A stretch of 35,285 nucleotides of DNA from a virus: the IMG/VR virus record IMGVR_UViG_3300043313_000657, positions 1-35,285 of that record; one strand, 5' to 3'. The position numbers and the translations under genes are program-made. How positions within the stretch are numbered: position 1 is the first letter of the stretch; every line of letters begins with the position of its first letter. Positions 22,544 through 30,856 of this stretch are shown here, in pieces. The notes beneath the pieces were generated by a model. It was not told the origin of the DNA and did not search any database. It worked only from the letters and a program-made list of their open reading frames with translations.

Positions 22544-23611
22544 ATGCGACGAAGGATTGCGGCGGTGGTGCTCGGCCTGGTGCTGGCGACGGGGACGGTG
22601 CTCGCCTACAACCATCAGTTCAGCATGTGGAGTTTCGCCTGGGGGAGCAGCTGGAATCCGCGAACCATCGAGGCGCACGGGCATGTGTTCGCGGCCTACA
22701 CCGAGGGCGTCACGTATCTGAAGGTGCGCGTCGACGGGTTCCAGTATGGCCGCTATTGTTGGGACGGCTTCGACGACGGCGGATGGTGCGCTGACACCGC
22801 GCACCCGGACATTGCCGGCTGGAACAGTGAGGCGAACCAGCGGATCGAGGCGCAGGTCCTGAACGGGTGCTACACGTCGACGATCATGATCTGGGTCGAC
22901 GGCAGCGTCCGCGAGAACTACCCGATCGGCGACTGCTACTACCCACCGCCGCCGCCCTACGACCCCGCGACCAACGAGAGCGAATGCGCCGCGGTGTCCG
23001 CCCACTGGGGGTGGGAGTGGTATTACTGGAACGGCGAGACGTGCAGCGGCCCCTCGAGTCCGATCCTGATCGCGACCGGCAACAGCCGCAACTACACGCT
23101 CGAGCGCCAGGCCACCGTGCACTTCGACATTGACGCCGACGGCGACCAGGACGCGATCGCCTGGACGAAGCCCAACTCCGACGTCGCCTTCCTCGCGCTC
23201 GATCGCAATGGCAACGGCACGATCGACGACGGCCGCGAGCTCCTCGGCTCCGCAACGGTGCCAGGTCAGCGCAACGGCTTCGAGGCGCTGCACGCGCTCT
23301 CCGGTCTGCAGCAGGTCGGCACCCTCGACGCGTCGAACGGCGGCGAGCTCTTCGCGAGCCTGCTGCTCTGGCACGACCGCAACCAGAACGGTCTGTCGGA
23401 ACCTGGCGAGCTCACGCCGGCGAGCTCGGTGCTCGAGGCGATCGGCCTGGGCTACGAGACGCGCAACCGCAAGGACGGAGCGGGCAACACGTTCCGCTAT
23501 CGCGGGTGGGCACGCACGCTGGCGGCACCAGGCCAGAGCAAGACCACGCGCACGCTGAACGCGCCGAGCCGCGAGTTCGATATCTTCGACGTCTACCTGG
23601 CCTACCGGTGA
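22544..23611 (+). CDS. Secreted protein with EF-hand-like calcium-binding domain
   Basis: 355 residues behind a very strong SD (GGAGGAGGG). The N-terminus RRRIAAVVLGLVLATGTVLA is a Sec signal peptide with AxA-like cleavage. Residues ~25-165 form a Cys/Trp/Tyr-rich domain ending in a Pro-rich hinge. From ~195 the pattern seen in RTX-type and other secreted bacterial proteins appears: FDIDADGDQDAIAW, LDRNGNGTIDDGRELLG, WHDRNQNGLSEPGEL, then YRYRGW-like strands. The DxDxDG-type loops are typical calcium sites. It resembles a host-type extracellular protein acquired between the terminase genes; a role in changing the host surface or in adsorption is speculative. Confidence 0.75.
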   Translation: MRRRIAAVVLGLVLATGTVLAYNHQFSMWSFAWGSSWNPRTIEAHGHVFAAYTEGVTYLKVRVDGFQYGRYCWDGFDDGGWCADTAHPDIAGWNSEANQRIEAQVLNGCYTSTIMIWVDGSVRENYPIGDCYYPPPPPYDPATNESECAAVSAHWGWEWYYWNGETCSGPSSPILIATGNSRNYTLERQATVHFDIDADGDQDAIAWTKPNSDVAFLALDRNGNGTIDDGRELLGSATVPGQRNGFEALHALSGLQQVGTLDASNGGELFASLLLWHDRNQNGLSEPGELTPASSVLEAIGLGYETRNRKDGAGNTFRYRGWARTLAAPGQSKTTRTLNAPSREFDIFDVYLAYR

Positions 23612-23718
23612 TTGGCACCGGGGTCATAGAAGCATTCTGCGCCGGCATCCTGGTAGGCCTCTGCCTGGGTGCCGGCGGCCTCGTTGCCCTGGCCGCGCTG
23701 CTATCTGATCGACGGTGA
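23608..23718 (+). CDS. Tiny single-membrane-span protein (36 aa)
   Basis: GTG 23608 overlaps the previous stop (GTGA). 36 residues, nearly all one hydrophobic helix rich in Gly/Ala/Leu (AGILVGLCLGAGGLVALAAL) ending in DRR, so probably inserted in a membrane. Such mini-proteins are sometimes holin-like or host-modifying; there is no further evidence. Kept because of the exact coupling and neighbour-like codons. Confidence 0.45.
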   Translation: MIGTGVIEAFCAGILVGLCLGAGGLVALAALLSDRR

Positions 23719-23731
23719 AGGGAGCAAGACC

Positions 23732-23920
23732 ATGGAGGCACGCAAAGCGCTGGAGATCGCCACGGCGATCGTCGAGGACATATTCACCAACGGTGCAGGC
23801 GAGAAGGCCGACCGCCTGGTGATGGTGCTCGAGCTCGAGGGCGGCCGCCGGCGCGACCTGGGCGGCTGGAGCCGGGTGGCAATTCAGGACCGGGTCGCGA
23901 GGCTGCTCGAGGGCGTCTGA
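23732..23920 (+). CDS. Small hypothetical protein (62 aa)
   Basis: ATG 23732 with GGGAG about 8 nt upstream. 62 residues: helix (EARKALEIATAIVEDIF), beta strand (RLVMVLELEGG) and helix (WSRVAIQDRVARLLEGV), a compact alpha-beta-alpha fold. Unknown function. Confidence 0.6.
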   Translation: MEARKALEIATAIVEDIFTNGAGEKADRLVMVLELEGGRRRDLGGWSRVAIQDRVARLLEGV

Positions 23921-23980
23921 CTGTGACCACACGCCGGCCGGGTGCCGGGCAACGCACCACCAACTGAGGGACCGACACAC

Positions 23981-24325
23981 ATGCTCGCAACGCTGATCCT
24001 CGCGCTCGCTATCCAGACCGCGCCCAACGTCAAGAACCCGCGCAACATCGAGTTCACCTGTCCCGACCACGCGCGCGACGACGAGCACCGGGTGAACATC
24101 TACAAGTCAGACGGCACGCTGGTGCAGACGATCGTCATTGGCGACCCGCCGCAGGGCACCGACGGCCTGGTGCGCGCCACGCTCAACGTGCAGCCGATTG
24201 CCTTCGGCACCGGGTTCTACGTGACGGTGCACGCGATCGCGGGCGGTGCCTTCAGCGACGAGAGCGCGCACTCCAACCTCTTCGATCGCGTGCCTGGCGC
24301 ACCGACCGGCACGGTCGTGAAGTGA
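23981..24325 (+). CDS. Secreted-type fibronectin-III-like beta-sandwich protein
   Basis: ATG 23981 is chosen because it begins a hydrophobic leader (MLATLILALAIQTA) and GAGGG lies upstream; an upstream in-frame ATG at 23942 would bury the leader. 114 residues. The mature part has alternating strands (HRVNIYKSDGTLVQTIVIGD; RATLNVQPIAFGTGFYVTVHAIAGG) and an ending typical of Fn3/Ig-like domains. It is probably exported or a small virion decoration; the role is not identified. Confidence 0.6.
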   Translation: MLATLILALAIQTAPNVKNPRNIEFTCPDHARDDEHRVNIYKSDGTLVQTIVIGDPPQGTDGLVRATLNVQPIAFGTGFYVTVHAIAGGAFSDESAHSNLFDRVPGAPTGTVVK

Positions 24326-24519
24326 CACCGGAGCTCGAGCGCTTCCTTCGCCGGCGGCTCTGGTTCGGCGTCGACTACGCGAAGGCGCGCGACTACACGG
24401 TGGCGGTGAGCGAGGACGGCAAGTTCCTGCACATCGGTCTGCCCTCGAGCTCCGGCGAATGGCTGCGGCAATGCTTCGTCCCGCGGCCGGCTCCCTGGGA
24501 CGTGCCCACGCATGAGTAG
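24322..24519 (+). CDS. Small hypothetical protein (65 aa)
   Basis: GTG 24322 overlaps the previous stop (GTGA), and the end overlaps terL by 8 nt. 65 residues, mixed alpha/beta (LERFLRRRLWFGVDYAKARDYTVAVSEDGKFLHIG), not recognised. Its place directly before terL is suggestive of packaging linkage only. Confidence 0.55.
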   Translation: MTPELERFLRRRLWFGVDYAKARDYTVAVSEDGKFLHIGLPSSSGEWLRQCFVPRPAPWDVPTHE

Positions 24520-26050
24520 CACGGTCGACGGCGAGGAGCTCACCGCCGCGGTCCGCGAGCGCTTCCGCCGGTGGCGGTGGTATCCGGACACGATGGTGCG
24601 CGAGGAGTTCGGCGTCGAGCCGGACGCCTGGCAGAAGGAGGCGCTGCGCGCGTTCCCGCACAACCCGCGCCTGGCGCTGAAGGCCTGCAAGGGCCCAGGC
24701 AAGACCGCGGTGCTCGCGTGGATCCTGCTCAACTACCTGGCGACCAGGCCGCACCCGAAGATCGGCGCGACGTCGATCACCGGCGACAACCTCGACACCA
24801 ACCTGTGGCCGGAGATCTCGAAGTGGATGGCGCGCTCGTCGTTCTTCAGCGAGACGTTTATCTGGACCGCCTCGAGAGTCAGCCACCGCTACCACCCGCA
24901 GACCTGGTTCGCGGTGGCGCGCACCTGGCCGAAGCAGGCCGACGCTGACCAGCAGGCCGACGCACTCGCCGGCATTCACGCCGACTACGTGCTCTTCATC
25001 CTCGACGAGGTGGGCGGCATCCCCCAGGCGGTGATGGCGACCGCCGAGGCCGTGCTTGCCTCCGGCATCGAGTCGCACGTCGTGATCGCCGGCAACCCCA
25101 CGCACACCACTGGCCCGCTCTACGCAGCCTGCACGTCGCAGCGGCACCTCTGGTATGTCGTGACGATCACCGGCGACCCGACGAACCCGATGCGCTCGCC
25201 ACGCATCAGCGTGCAATACGCCCAGGAGCAGATCGATCTCTACGGCCGCGACAATCCCTGGGTCATGGTCAACGTGCTCGGGGAGTTCCCGCCGGCGAGC
25301 ATCAACGCGCTGCTCGGCGTCGAGGACGTGGAGCGCGCCATGAACCGGCACCTGCGCCCGGACGCCTACAACTGGGCGCAGAAGCGCATCGGCGTCGACG
25401 TCGCCCGGTTCGGCGACGATCGCACGGTGCTGTTCCCGCGGCAGGGCCTCGCGGCGTTCAAGCCAGTGATCCTGCGCCAGGTGCGGACCACCGAGATCGC
25501 GACGAAGATCATGCGCGCCGAGCAGCTGTGGCAGCGGAGCGGCAGCAAGGACGTGCTGATCATGGTCGACGACACCGGGCACTGGGGCCACGGCGCGGTC
25601 GACATTCTGATCACCGCCGGCAAGCCGGTGATCCCGATCATTGCGAGCGCGCCCTCGTTGAACAAGCGCTACAAGACCGTGCGCGACGAGCTCTGGCTCG
25701 CCGGCGCGGACTGGGTCAAGAAGGGCGGGGTGCTGCCGAAGATCCCCGAGATGGTGCGCGAGCTCATCGAACCCACCTACAGCTTCATTGGCGGCAAGTT
25801 CGTCGTCGAGCCGAAGGACCTGGTCAAGAAGCGCCTGGGCTACTCGCCCGACCTGGCCGACGGGCTGTTCCAGACGTTCGCGCTGCCTGACGCACCCGCC
25901 GATATCATGCAGCGCCTGGCGGACCGCTCGAGAGCGAGCACCGACTATCACCCCTACGAGATCGCCGGCGATCACATGGGCCGGCAAGACGACTACGACC
26001 AGGGCGTGGGCAAGGTCGCGCTCGACTTCGATCCCTTCGACCGGAGGTAG
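24512..26050 (+). CDS. terL: Terminase large subunit
   Basis: 512 residues. ATPase: Walker A-like ACKGPGKT (58-65), Walker B YVLFILDE with Asp165 and catalytic Glu166, and a coupling-type AGNPTHTTG (193-201). RNase H-like nuclease: Asp296 in RIGVDVARFGDD, Asp353/354 in IMVDDTGHWGHG, and Asp447/Asp450 in SPDLADGL. The motor translocates DNA into the prohead through the portal and cuts concatemers. Family length and motif order are complete. It overlaps the preceding small gene by 8 nt; a GNAT gene follows 1 nt after the stop. The packaging type (cos or pac) cannot be told from sequence. Confidence 0.95.
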   Translation: MSSTVDGEELTAAVRERFRRWRWYPDTMVREEFGVEPDAWQKEALRAFPHNPRLALKACKGPGKTAVLAWILLNYLATRPHPKIGATSITGDNLDTNLWPEISKWMARSSFFSETFIWTASRVSHRYHPQTWFAVARTWPKQADADQQADALAGIHADYVLFILDEVGGIPQAVMATAEAVLASGIESHVVIAGNPTHTTGPLYAACTSQRHLWYVVTITGDPTNPMRSPRISVQYAQEQIDLYGRDNPWVMVNVLGEFPPASINALLGVEDVERAMNRHLRPDAYNWAQKRIGVDVARFGDDRTVLFPRQGLAAFKPVILRQVRTTEIATKIMRAEQLWQRSGSKDVLIMVDDTGHWGHGAVDILITAGKPVIPIIASAPSLNKRYKTVRDELWLAGADWVKKGGVLPKIPEMVRELIEPTYSFIGGKFVVEPKDLVKKRLGYSPDLADGLFQTFALPDAPADIMQRLADRSRASTDYHPYEIAGDHMGRQDDYDQGVGKVALDFDPFDRR

Positions 26051-26051
26051 C

Positions 26052-26597
26052 GTGATCAGCGTCCGCCCTGCCACCCATGACGACCTCGAGCGCCTGGCCG
26101 ACCTGGCGCGATCGTTCATCGAGAAGACTCGCTACGCCCGCTTCCTGGCGTTCGATCGCGCGACGGTGCTGCAGTTCCTCCAGCTGCTGCTGCTGCGTGG
26201 CCTCCTGGTGGTTGCCGAGGTGACCGATCGGCCTGGGCAGCTGGTCGGATTCGTCGCCGCGGTCTACGGGACCGACCCGATCGGGTCCACTAAGATGCTC
26301 GATGAACTAGCGTGGTGGGTCGAACCCGTGTATCGTAACGGGCGCACGGGCCCCAAGCTGTTGCGCGCGCTCGAGGCGTGGGCACAAGCCAATGGGGTCG
26401 ACACCATCACCATGAAGGCCCCGGTCGACACGGACGTCGGCCGGTTTTACGAGCGGCACGGCTACGAGCCTGTCGAGACGGTCCACTTCAAGAGGCTGCA
26501 GCATGGGACTGATGACGGGGTTACTCCTGGGCGGCGCGATCCTCGGCGGCTGGCGAGCGATGCAGCAGTCGACGAAGAAGACCGAAGCCGAGTATGA
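26052..26597 (+). CDS. GNAT-family N-acetyltransferase
   Basis: GTG 26052 with GGAGG upstream (in the terL end); 181 residues. The GNAT fold is seen as SVRPATHDDLERLADLARSF, a central LLVVAEVTDRPGQLVGFVAAVYG strand pair, the ELAWWVEPVYRNGRTGPKLL acetyl-CoA loop, and a DVGRFYERHGYEPVETVHFKRL end. GNATs next to terminase/portal genes are common in podoviruses, with unknown targets. The fold ends near residue 149; the final ~32 residues overlap the next gene for 95 nt and look like read-through of another frame. Confidence 0.8.
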   Translation: MISVRPATHDDLERLADLARSFIEKTRYARFLAFDRATVLQFLQLLLLRGLLVVAEVTDRPGQLVGFVAAVYGTDPIGSTKMLDELAWWVEPVYRNGRTGPKLLRALEAWAQANGVDTITMKAPVDTDVGRFYERHGYEPVETVHFKRLQHGTDDGVTPGRRDPRRLASDAAVDEEDRSRV

Positions 26598-26931
26598 CGC
26601 CGGCAAAGACCCGGAGACGGGTATGCCGGCCAACTGGCCCGCAGGCGTGACACCGGAGGAGGCCTACGCGTGGCGGCGCAATCGGACGATCGCCGGCCGC
26701 GAGCAGATGATCGCCACCGGCGCAGCCAGGGTCGCCAAGACCGACGTCGAGGCCTCGGGCATCCCGGACGCCGCGGCCATGGAGAGCAGCAACACCAAGG
26801 ACGCGCTGAAGGCCGGCACGCGCACCAGGCGGCGCGCCTCCGCCGGCAACAGCGGCCGAGTCACCACGGGCCCGAGCTCCACGCCAGGCGTCACCGCCGG
26901 CGGCTCGGCGCGCACGCTGATCGGCTACTAG
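26503..26931 (+). CDS. Small virion/assembly-type protein with N-terminal hydrophobic helix
   Basis: 142 residues. N-terminal GLMTGLLLGGAILGGW is a Gly-rich hydrophobic helix; the rest is polar and disordered, ending in a Gly/Ser/Thr-rich tail (SSTPGVTAGGSARTLIGY). The size, membrane helix and place just before the portal recall small T7-type assembly/tail proteins such as gp7.3, but this is analogy only. The start overlaps the GNAT gene by 95 nt. Confidence 0.6.
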   Translation: MGLMTGLLLGGAILGGWRAMQQSTKKTEAEYDAGKDPETGMPANWPAGVTPEEAYAWRRNRTIAGREQMIATGAARVAKTDVEASGIPDAAAMESSNTKDALKAGTRTRRRASAGNSGRVTTGPSSTPGVTAGGSARTLIGY

Positions 26932-26934
26932 ACC

Positions 26935-28716
26935 ATGGCACGCAGCGCCCTCGGCGACCTCTACTCCGGCAGCGGCATCACCAAGCGCAATCGGCTCGAG
27001 CAGATCAAGAGCTCGCTGCACGAGGACCGCACCAGCTTCGACTCGCACTGGCGCGAGCTCGGCGACTGGATCATGCCGCGGCGCATTCGCTTCCAAGGCT
27101 CGGACCGCAACAAAGGCGATCGGCGCAACCAGAACATCATCGACAGCACTGCGCGGTTCAGCGCACGCACGCTCGCCTCGGGCCTGCACGCCGGGCTCAC
27201 CTCGCCGGCGCGCCCCTGGTTCAAGCTGACGACGCCGGACCCGACGCTCGCGAGCTACAAGCCGGTCAAGGACTGGCTCTACAAAGTCACGCAGCGCATG
27301 TCGGTGCTCTTCACCGATTCGAACCTGTATAACTCCCTGCCGGTCGTCTACGGCGACCTGGGCACCTTCGGCACCGGGTGCATGTCGTTCCTGCCGGACA
27401 GCGTCGACCTGTTCCGGACCTACACCTACCCGATCGGCAGCTACTGGCTCGGCCTCAACTCGCGCAACCTGGTGTCGACGTTCGCCCGCGACTACGAGCT
27501 CTCCGTCCGCCAGGTGGTCGAAGAGTTCTGCCTCAAACCCGGCACGCGCGAGATCGATTGGTCCGTCGTGTCGCTGACGGTGAAGACCCTATGGGACCGC
27601 GGAAACTATCAGGCAGCCGTCCCGATCACGTGGATCGTCCTGCCCAACGACGACGCCGACCCGGAGCGCCTCGAGAGTCGCTACCTGCCGTTCAGCAGCT
27701 GCCACTACGAGCAGGGCGGCGAGAGCCGCGACGGCCGCTTCCTCCGGGAGAGCGGCTACCACTCGTTCCCGATCCTGGCTCCCCGCTGGGAGACAAGCGG
27801 CGAGGACACCTACGGGGTGGACTGCCCAGGCATGACCGCCCTGGGCGACGTGAAGCAGCTGCAGTCCATGCAGCGCATGAAGGGCAAAGCCATCCACAAG
27901 GCCGTCGACCCGCCCCTGGTGGGCCACCCCGAGCTCCGCGCGCAAAAGACTAGCCTGCTGCCGGGCGATATCACCTACCTGCGGGACGCGCAGCATGGGC
28001 TCCGCGCGATTCACGAGGTGGGCCTGAACATCGATCACCTGTCGAACGATATCGGCCTGGTGCAATACCGGATTCAACGCGCCTACTTCGAGGACCTGTT
28101 CCTGATGATGGCGCGCAGCGATCAGATCCGGGAGAGCGGCCAGCCGCTGACCGCGCGCGAGGTGCAGGAGCGCCACGAGGAGAAGCTGCTCGCGCTTGGC
28201 CCGGTGCTCGAGCGCACCAACGACGAGCTCCTCGACCCGATCGTCGATCGGGCCTACAAGATGATGGAGGACGCCGGGCTGTTCGACGACATGCCGCCAC
28301 CCGAGGAGCTCGAGGGCGTGAAGGTCAAGGTCGAATACATCTCGATCATGGCGAGCGCGCAGAAGCTGGTGGGCGTCACCGGGCACGATCGCTTCGTCAA
28401 CAGCGTGGTCCCCCTGGTCGAGGTGTTCCCCGGCATCCGCCACAAGATCAACGTCAACAAGCTGGTCGACGACTACGCCGAAATGCTCGGCACCGATCCG
28501 GAGATCGTGCGGACCGACGAAGAGGCGCAGCAGCTGGCGCAGACCGAAGCGACCGAAGCGCAGGCCACCGCCATGGCCGAGCGCACGCAGATGCTCGCCG
28601 CGGCGTCGAAGGATGCGGCGGCCGCGCAGCAGGCGACGGGTGCGAGCGGCACACCCCCGCTCGACCAGGTGCTCGGGGCCGGGCAGAACAGCGCGGCCAG
28701 TCAGACAGTGGTGTAA
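26935..28716 (+). CDS. Portal (head-to-tail connector) protein, podovirus type
   Basis: 593 residues. NIIDSTARFSARTLASGLHAGLTSPARPWFKL (near residues 65-96) is the hallmark of T7 gp8/BPP-1-type connectors. Later come the LPFSSCHYEQGG and GEDTYGVDCPGMTALGDVKQLQSMQRMK wing/crown region, a QPLTAREVQERHEEK helix that continues into the long stem, and a Gln/Ala-rich C-terminus. It forms the dodecameric DNA channel at the head vertex, binding TerL during packaging. Starts 3 nt after the preceding gene. Confidence 0.9.
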   Translation: MARSALGDLYSGSGITKRNRLEQIKSSLHEDRTSFDSHWRELGDWIMPRRIRFQGSDRNKGDRRNQNIIDSTARFSARTLASGLHAGLTSPARPWFKLTTPDPTLASYKPVKDWLYKVTQRMSVLFTDSNLYNSLPVVYGDLGTFGTGCMSFLPDSVDLFRTYTYPIGSYWLGLNSRNLVSTFARDYELSVRQVVEEFCLKPGTREIDWSVVSLTVKTLWDRGNYQAAVPITWIVLPNDDADPERLESRYLPFSSCHYEQGGESRDGRFLRESGYHSFPILAPRWETSGEDTYGVDCPGMTALGDVKQLQSMQRMKGKAIHKAVDPPLVGHPELRAQKTSLLPGDITYLRDAQHGLRAIHEVGLNIDHLSNDIGLVQYRIQRAYFEDLFLMMARSDQIRESGQPLTAREVQERHEEKLLALGPVLERTNDELLDPIVDRAYKMMEDAGLFDDMPPPEELEGVKVKVEYISIMASAQKLVGVTGHDRFVNSVVPLVEVFPGIRHKINVNKLVDDYAEMLGTDPEIVRTDEEAQQLAQTEATEAQATAMAERTQMLAAASKDAAAAQQATGASGTPPLDQVLGAGQNSAASQTVV

Positions 28717-28728
28717 GGGAGGAGCAGC

Positions 28729-29142
28729 ATGAAACGGTTGGCACTCGCACTCGCACTCTCGATCGCGCTCGCGCCGGCGATCGCGTTGGCCCAGGCGCGC
28801 ACCCAGTTCCCGTCGACGGTCATGCTGACCGACGCGACCACCACGAGCTCGAGCGCCAACTTCAAGCCGGCGACCGGCGTGCGGACGTTCCAGGCCTACG
28901 GCGCGACGAGCTCCGGCGCAGGGGCCGCGACGATCGTCATTGAGGTGTCGAACATCGAGGCCGCGGTCAACAGCACCAACGTCGACTGGATCACCGCGGG
29001 CACGATCACGCTGACGCTGGCGACCACGCGCTCGAGCGACGGCTTCACGATGGACGCCCCCTGGCGCAACGTGCGCGCGCGCGTCACCGCGATTAGCGGC
29101 ACCGGCGCTGCGGTGTCGGTCGTCATGGGGAACGCGCAGTGA
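28729..29142 (+). CDS. Signal-peptide-bearing small beta protein
   Basis: ATG 28729 with GGGAGGAG upstream; 137 residues. The N-terminus KRLALALALSIALAPAIALAQA is a textbook Sec signal peptide with a LA-QA cut. The rest is beta-rich and Thr/Ser/Ala-rich (TFQAYGATSSGAGAATIVIEVSN; RARVTAISGTGAAVSVVMG), like small virion decoration or fibre domains, with a layout recalling the Bbp16-like protein at 31925. A secretory leader between portal and capsid genes is unusual. Confidence 0.7.
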   Translation: MKRLALALALSIALAPAIALAQARTQFPSTVMLTDATTTSSSANFKPATGVRTFQAYGATSSGAGAATIVIEVSNIEAAVNSTNVDWITAGTITLTLATTRSSDGFTMDAPWRNVRARVTAISGTGAAVSVVMGNAQ

Positions 29143-29768
29143 CCGTCCACTACAAGCTCGCGGCGTTCGCCTCGAGCGCGGTGCTCGCCTGGATGCTCTG
29201 GGTAGCCGCGCTCGTCGCGCAGTCGACCGTCACGGTCAACCCGCGCATCACCGGCAACGCCGGCGGCCAGTCGGTGACGGTCGGCACCGGGGGCGCGGGC
29301 GCGCTCAACTGCGGGACGATCACAGCGGCCACACTGACGACCACCACGACGTCGGTGCAGACGGGCGCGAACACAACCGAGACAGACCTGTGGACCTACA
29401 CGGTGCCCGCCGGCACGCTCAACGCCGACGGCCGCGGGTTCCGGGTGCATATCGACGGCACGACGGCGGCGAACGCCAACAACAAGACGGTCCGGTTCTA
29501 CATCGGCGCGGCCAACTCCGCCTCGGTGCTCGGTGGCGCTCCCAACGGGATCGCCTGGTGGGCTGACATACACATCATCCGCAACGCCGACAGCGGGCAG
29601 CGGACCATGCTCACGACCTTCTCGAGCGCCGCCACGTTCACGTTCAACACGAACACCACGACGCCGGGCTCCTGGTCGTCGCCGGTGCAGCTGAAGGTGA
29701 CCGGCCAGAACGGCACCGCGAGCGCCGGCGATATCGTGCTGCGGACCGTCACGGTGGAGTGCTTCTAA
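29139..29768 (+). CDS. Beta-sandwich protein with N-terminal hydrophobic leader
   Basis: GTG 29139 overlaps the previous stop (GTGA). 209 residues: YKLAAFASSAVLAWMLWVAALVAQ is a signal peptide or anchor. A Thr/Gly-rich region with a jelly-roll-like strand pattern follows (WTYTVPAGTLNADGRGFRVHIDG, KTVRFYIGAANSASVLGG, WWADIHIIRNADSGQR, SPVQLKVTGQNGT), typical of phage fibre tips or receptor-binding heads. It may be a head fibre or exported lectin-like protein; not resolved. Confidence 0.65.
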   Translation: MTVHYKLAAFASSAVLAWMLWVAALVAQSTVTVNPRITGNAGGQSVTVGTGGAGALNCGTITAATLTTTTTSVQTGANTTETDLWTYTVPAGTLNADGRGFRVHIDGTTAANANNKTVRFYIGAANSASVLGGAPNGIAWWADIHIIRNADSGQRTMLTTFSSAATFTFNTNTTTPGSWSSPVQLKVTGQNGTASAGDIVLRTVTVECF

Positions 29769-29769
29769 C

Positions 29770-30150
29770 GTGAGCCGGCGCGCGCTGCAACGCAACGCCG
29801 CGGACCCGAAGCAGGTCGCCTTCGCCGAGCGCAAGGCGCGCCAGGCCGAGGAGCTCTTCATCGTCAGCCTGCAAGCGACCATGGGCTCCCTCGAGGGGCG
29901 CGTGGTGATCTGGACGCTGATCGCGCGCGCCGGCGTCTACGAGTCGATCTGGGATCCGAGCGCGAAGATCCACTACAACGCCGGCCGCCAGGACTACGGG
30001 CACATGCTGCTCCACCTGGTGACGGAGCACTGCCCCAGGGAATACCTGCTGATGGAGCAGGAAGCGCGACAGCGCGGCGGCGCGCTCGATCGCGAAGCAC
30101 AGGCGGTCCAGGCGGCCGCGGAGGCACAGAGCAATGACGACAACAGCTAA
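29770..30150 (+). CDS. Bbp19-like conserved podovirus protein
   Basis: GTG 29770; 126 residues. GRVVIWTLIARAGVYESIW, YNAGRQDYGHMLLHLVTEHCPREYLLMEQEA fits the small family that precedes the scaffold gene in BPP-1-like phages (Bbp19). Function unknown, assumed to be in head assembly. It overlaps the scaffold gene by 17 nt. Confidence 0.65.
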   Translation: MSRRALQRNAADPKQVAFAERKARQAEELFIVSLQATMGSLEGRVVIWTLIARAGVYESIWDPSAKIHYNAGRQDYGHMLLHLVTEHCPREYLLMEQEARQRGGALDREAQAVQAAAEAQSNDDNS

Positions 30151-30832
30151 GACCGGCACGGGCGCAGCGACCAGCGAAGCCCCCGCCGGCACGAGCACCG
30201 AATCGACCGCAACCAAACCCGGCGAGACGACGAGCTCGAGCACCACCGCCGAGAAGACCGGCGAAGCGCCCCAGGGCGAAGCAGCGAAGACTGGCGACCA
30301 GGGCAGCACCACGACCGAGAGCAAGGCCGGCGAGACAACGACGCCGAAGGCTCCCGAGAAGTATGCGCTCACGGTGCCGGAGGACATGAAGGCAGGCGTC
30401 GACGATCAGCTGCTCGGGCAGCTGGAGACGGTTGCCCGCACGCAGGATATGTCGCAGGAGGAGGCGCAGGCCTTCCTCGAAGACACGCTCGCGCGGATCA
30501 AGGTCCAGAGCGATGCGTGGGCCAACGAAACGAAGGCCGACAAAACCTACGGCGGCGACAAGCTCGCGGAGACGCAGCGCCTCGCGAAGCTGGCGATCGA
30601 CAAGGTGCGTCCTGTCGGTCACCCGATGCGTGACGCGTTCAACAATTTCCTCGCCCGAGGGGGATCCGGCAATCACATCCAGGTCGTGTCGTTCCTGGCC
30701 GACCTGGGCCGATTGATGGGTGAAGACGCAGGGCCTGCCGGCCACCGCAGTAGCACGGGTGCCGTCACCGCCGCCGACAAGGCTGCGGTGCTCTACGACC
30801 ACGCCGACTCGCGCGCCGCCGACAAGACCTAG
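30134..30832 (+). CDS. Capsid scaffolding protein
   Basis: 232 residues. The first ~75 are Thr/Ser/Glu/Ala low complexity. A helical acidic/basic part follows (YALTVPEDMKAGVDDQLLGQLETVARTQDMSQEEAQAFLEDTL, then WANETKADKTYGGDKLAETQRLAKLAIDK), and residues to the end include FNNFLARGGSGNHIQVVSFLADLGRLMGED. This is a common pattern of podovirus scaffolds, which guide prohead formation and then leave. The place just before the coat gene is diagnostic. Confidence 0.85.
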   Translation: MTTTAKTGTGAATSEAPAGTSTESTATKPGETTSSSTTAEKTGEAPQGEAAKTGDQGSTTTESKAGETTTPKAPEKYALTVPEDMKAGVDDQLLGQLETVARTQDMSQEEAQAFLEDTLARIKVQSDAWANETKADKTYGGDKLAETQRLAKLAIDKVRPVGHPMRDAFNNFLARGGSGNHIQVVSFLADLGRLMGEDAGPAGHRSSTGAVTAADKAAVLYDHADSRAADKT

Positions 30833-30856
30833 ATCGCCCATCACTGGAGAGCGTAA

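Noticed and set aside
24107-26119. 670-codon open frame on the minus strand
   Set aside because: It is antisense to terL and its neighbours. Its His/Arg/Val/Leu-rich composition is what GC-rich codon bias produces in the opposite frame, and no domain is visible.
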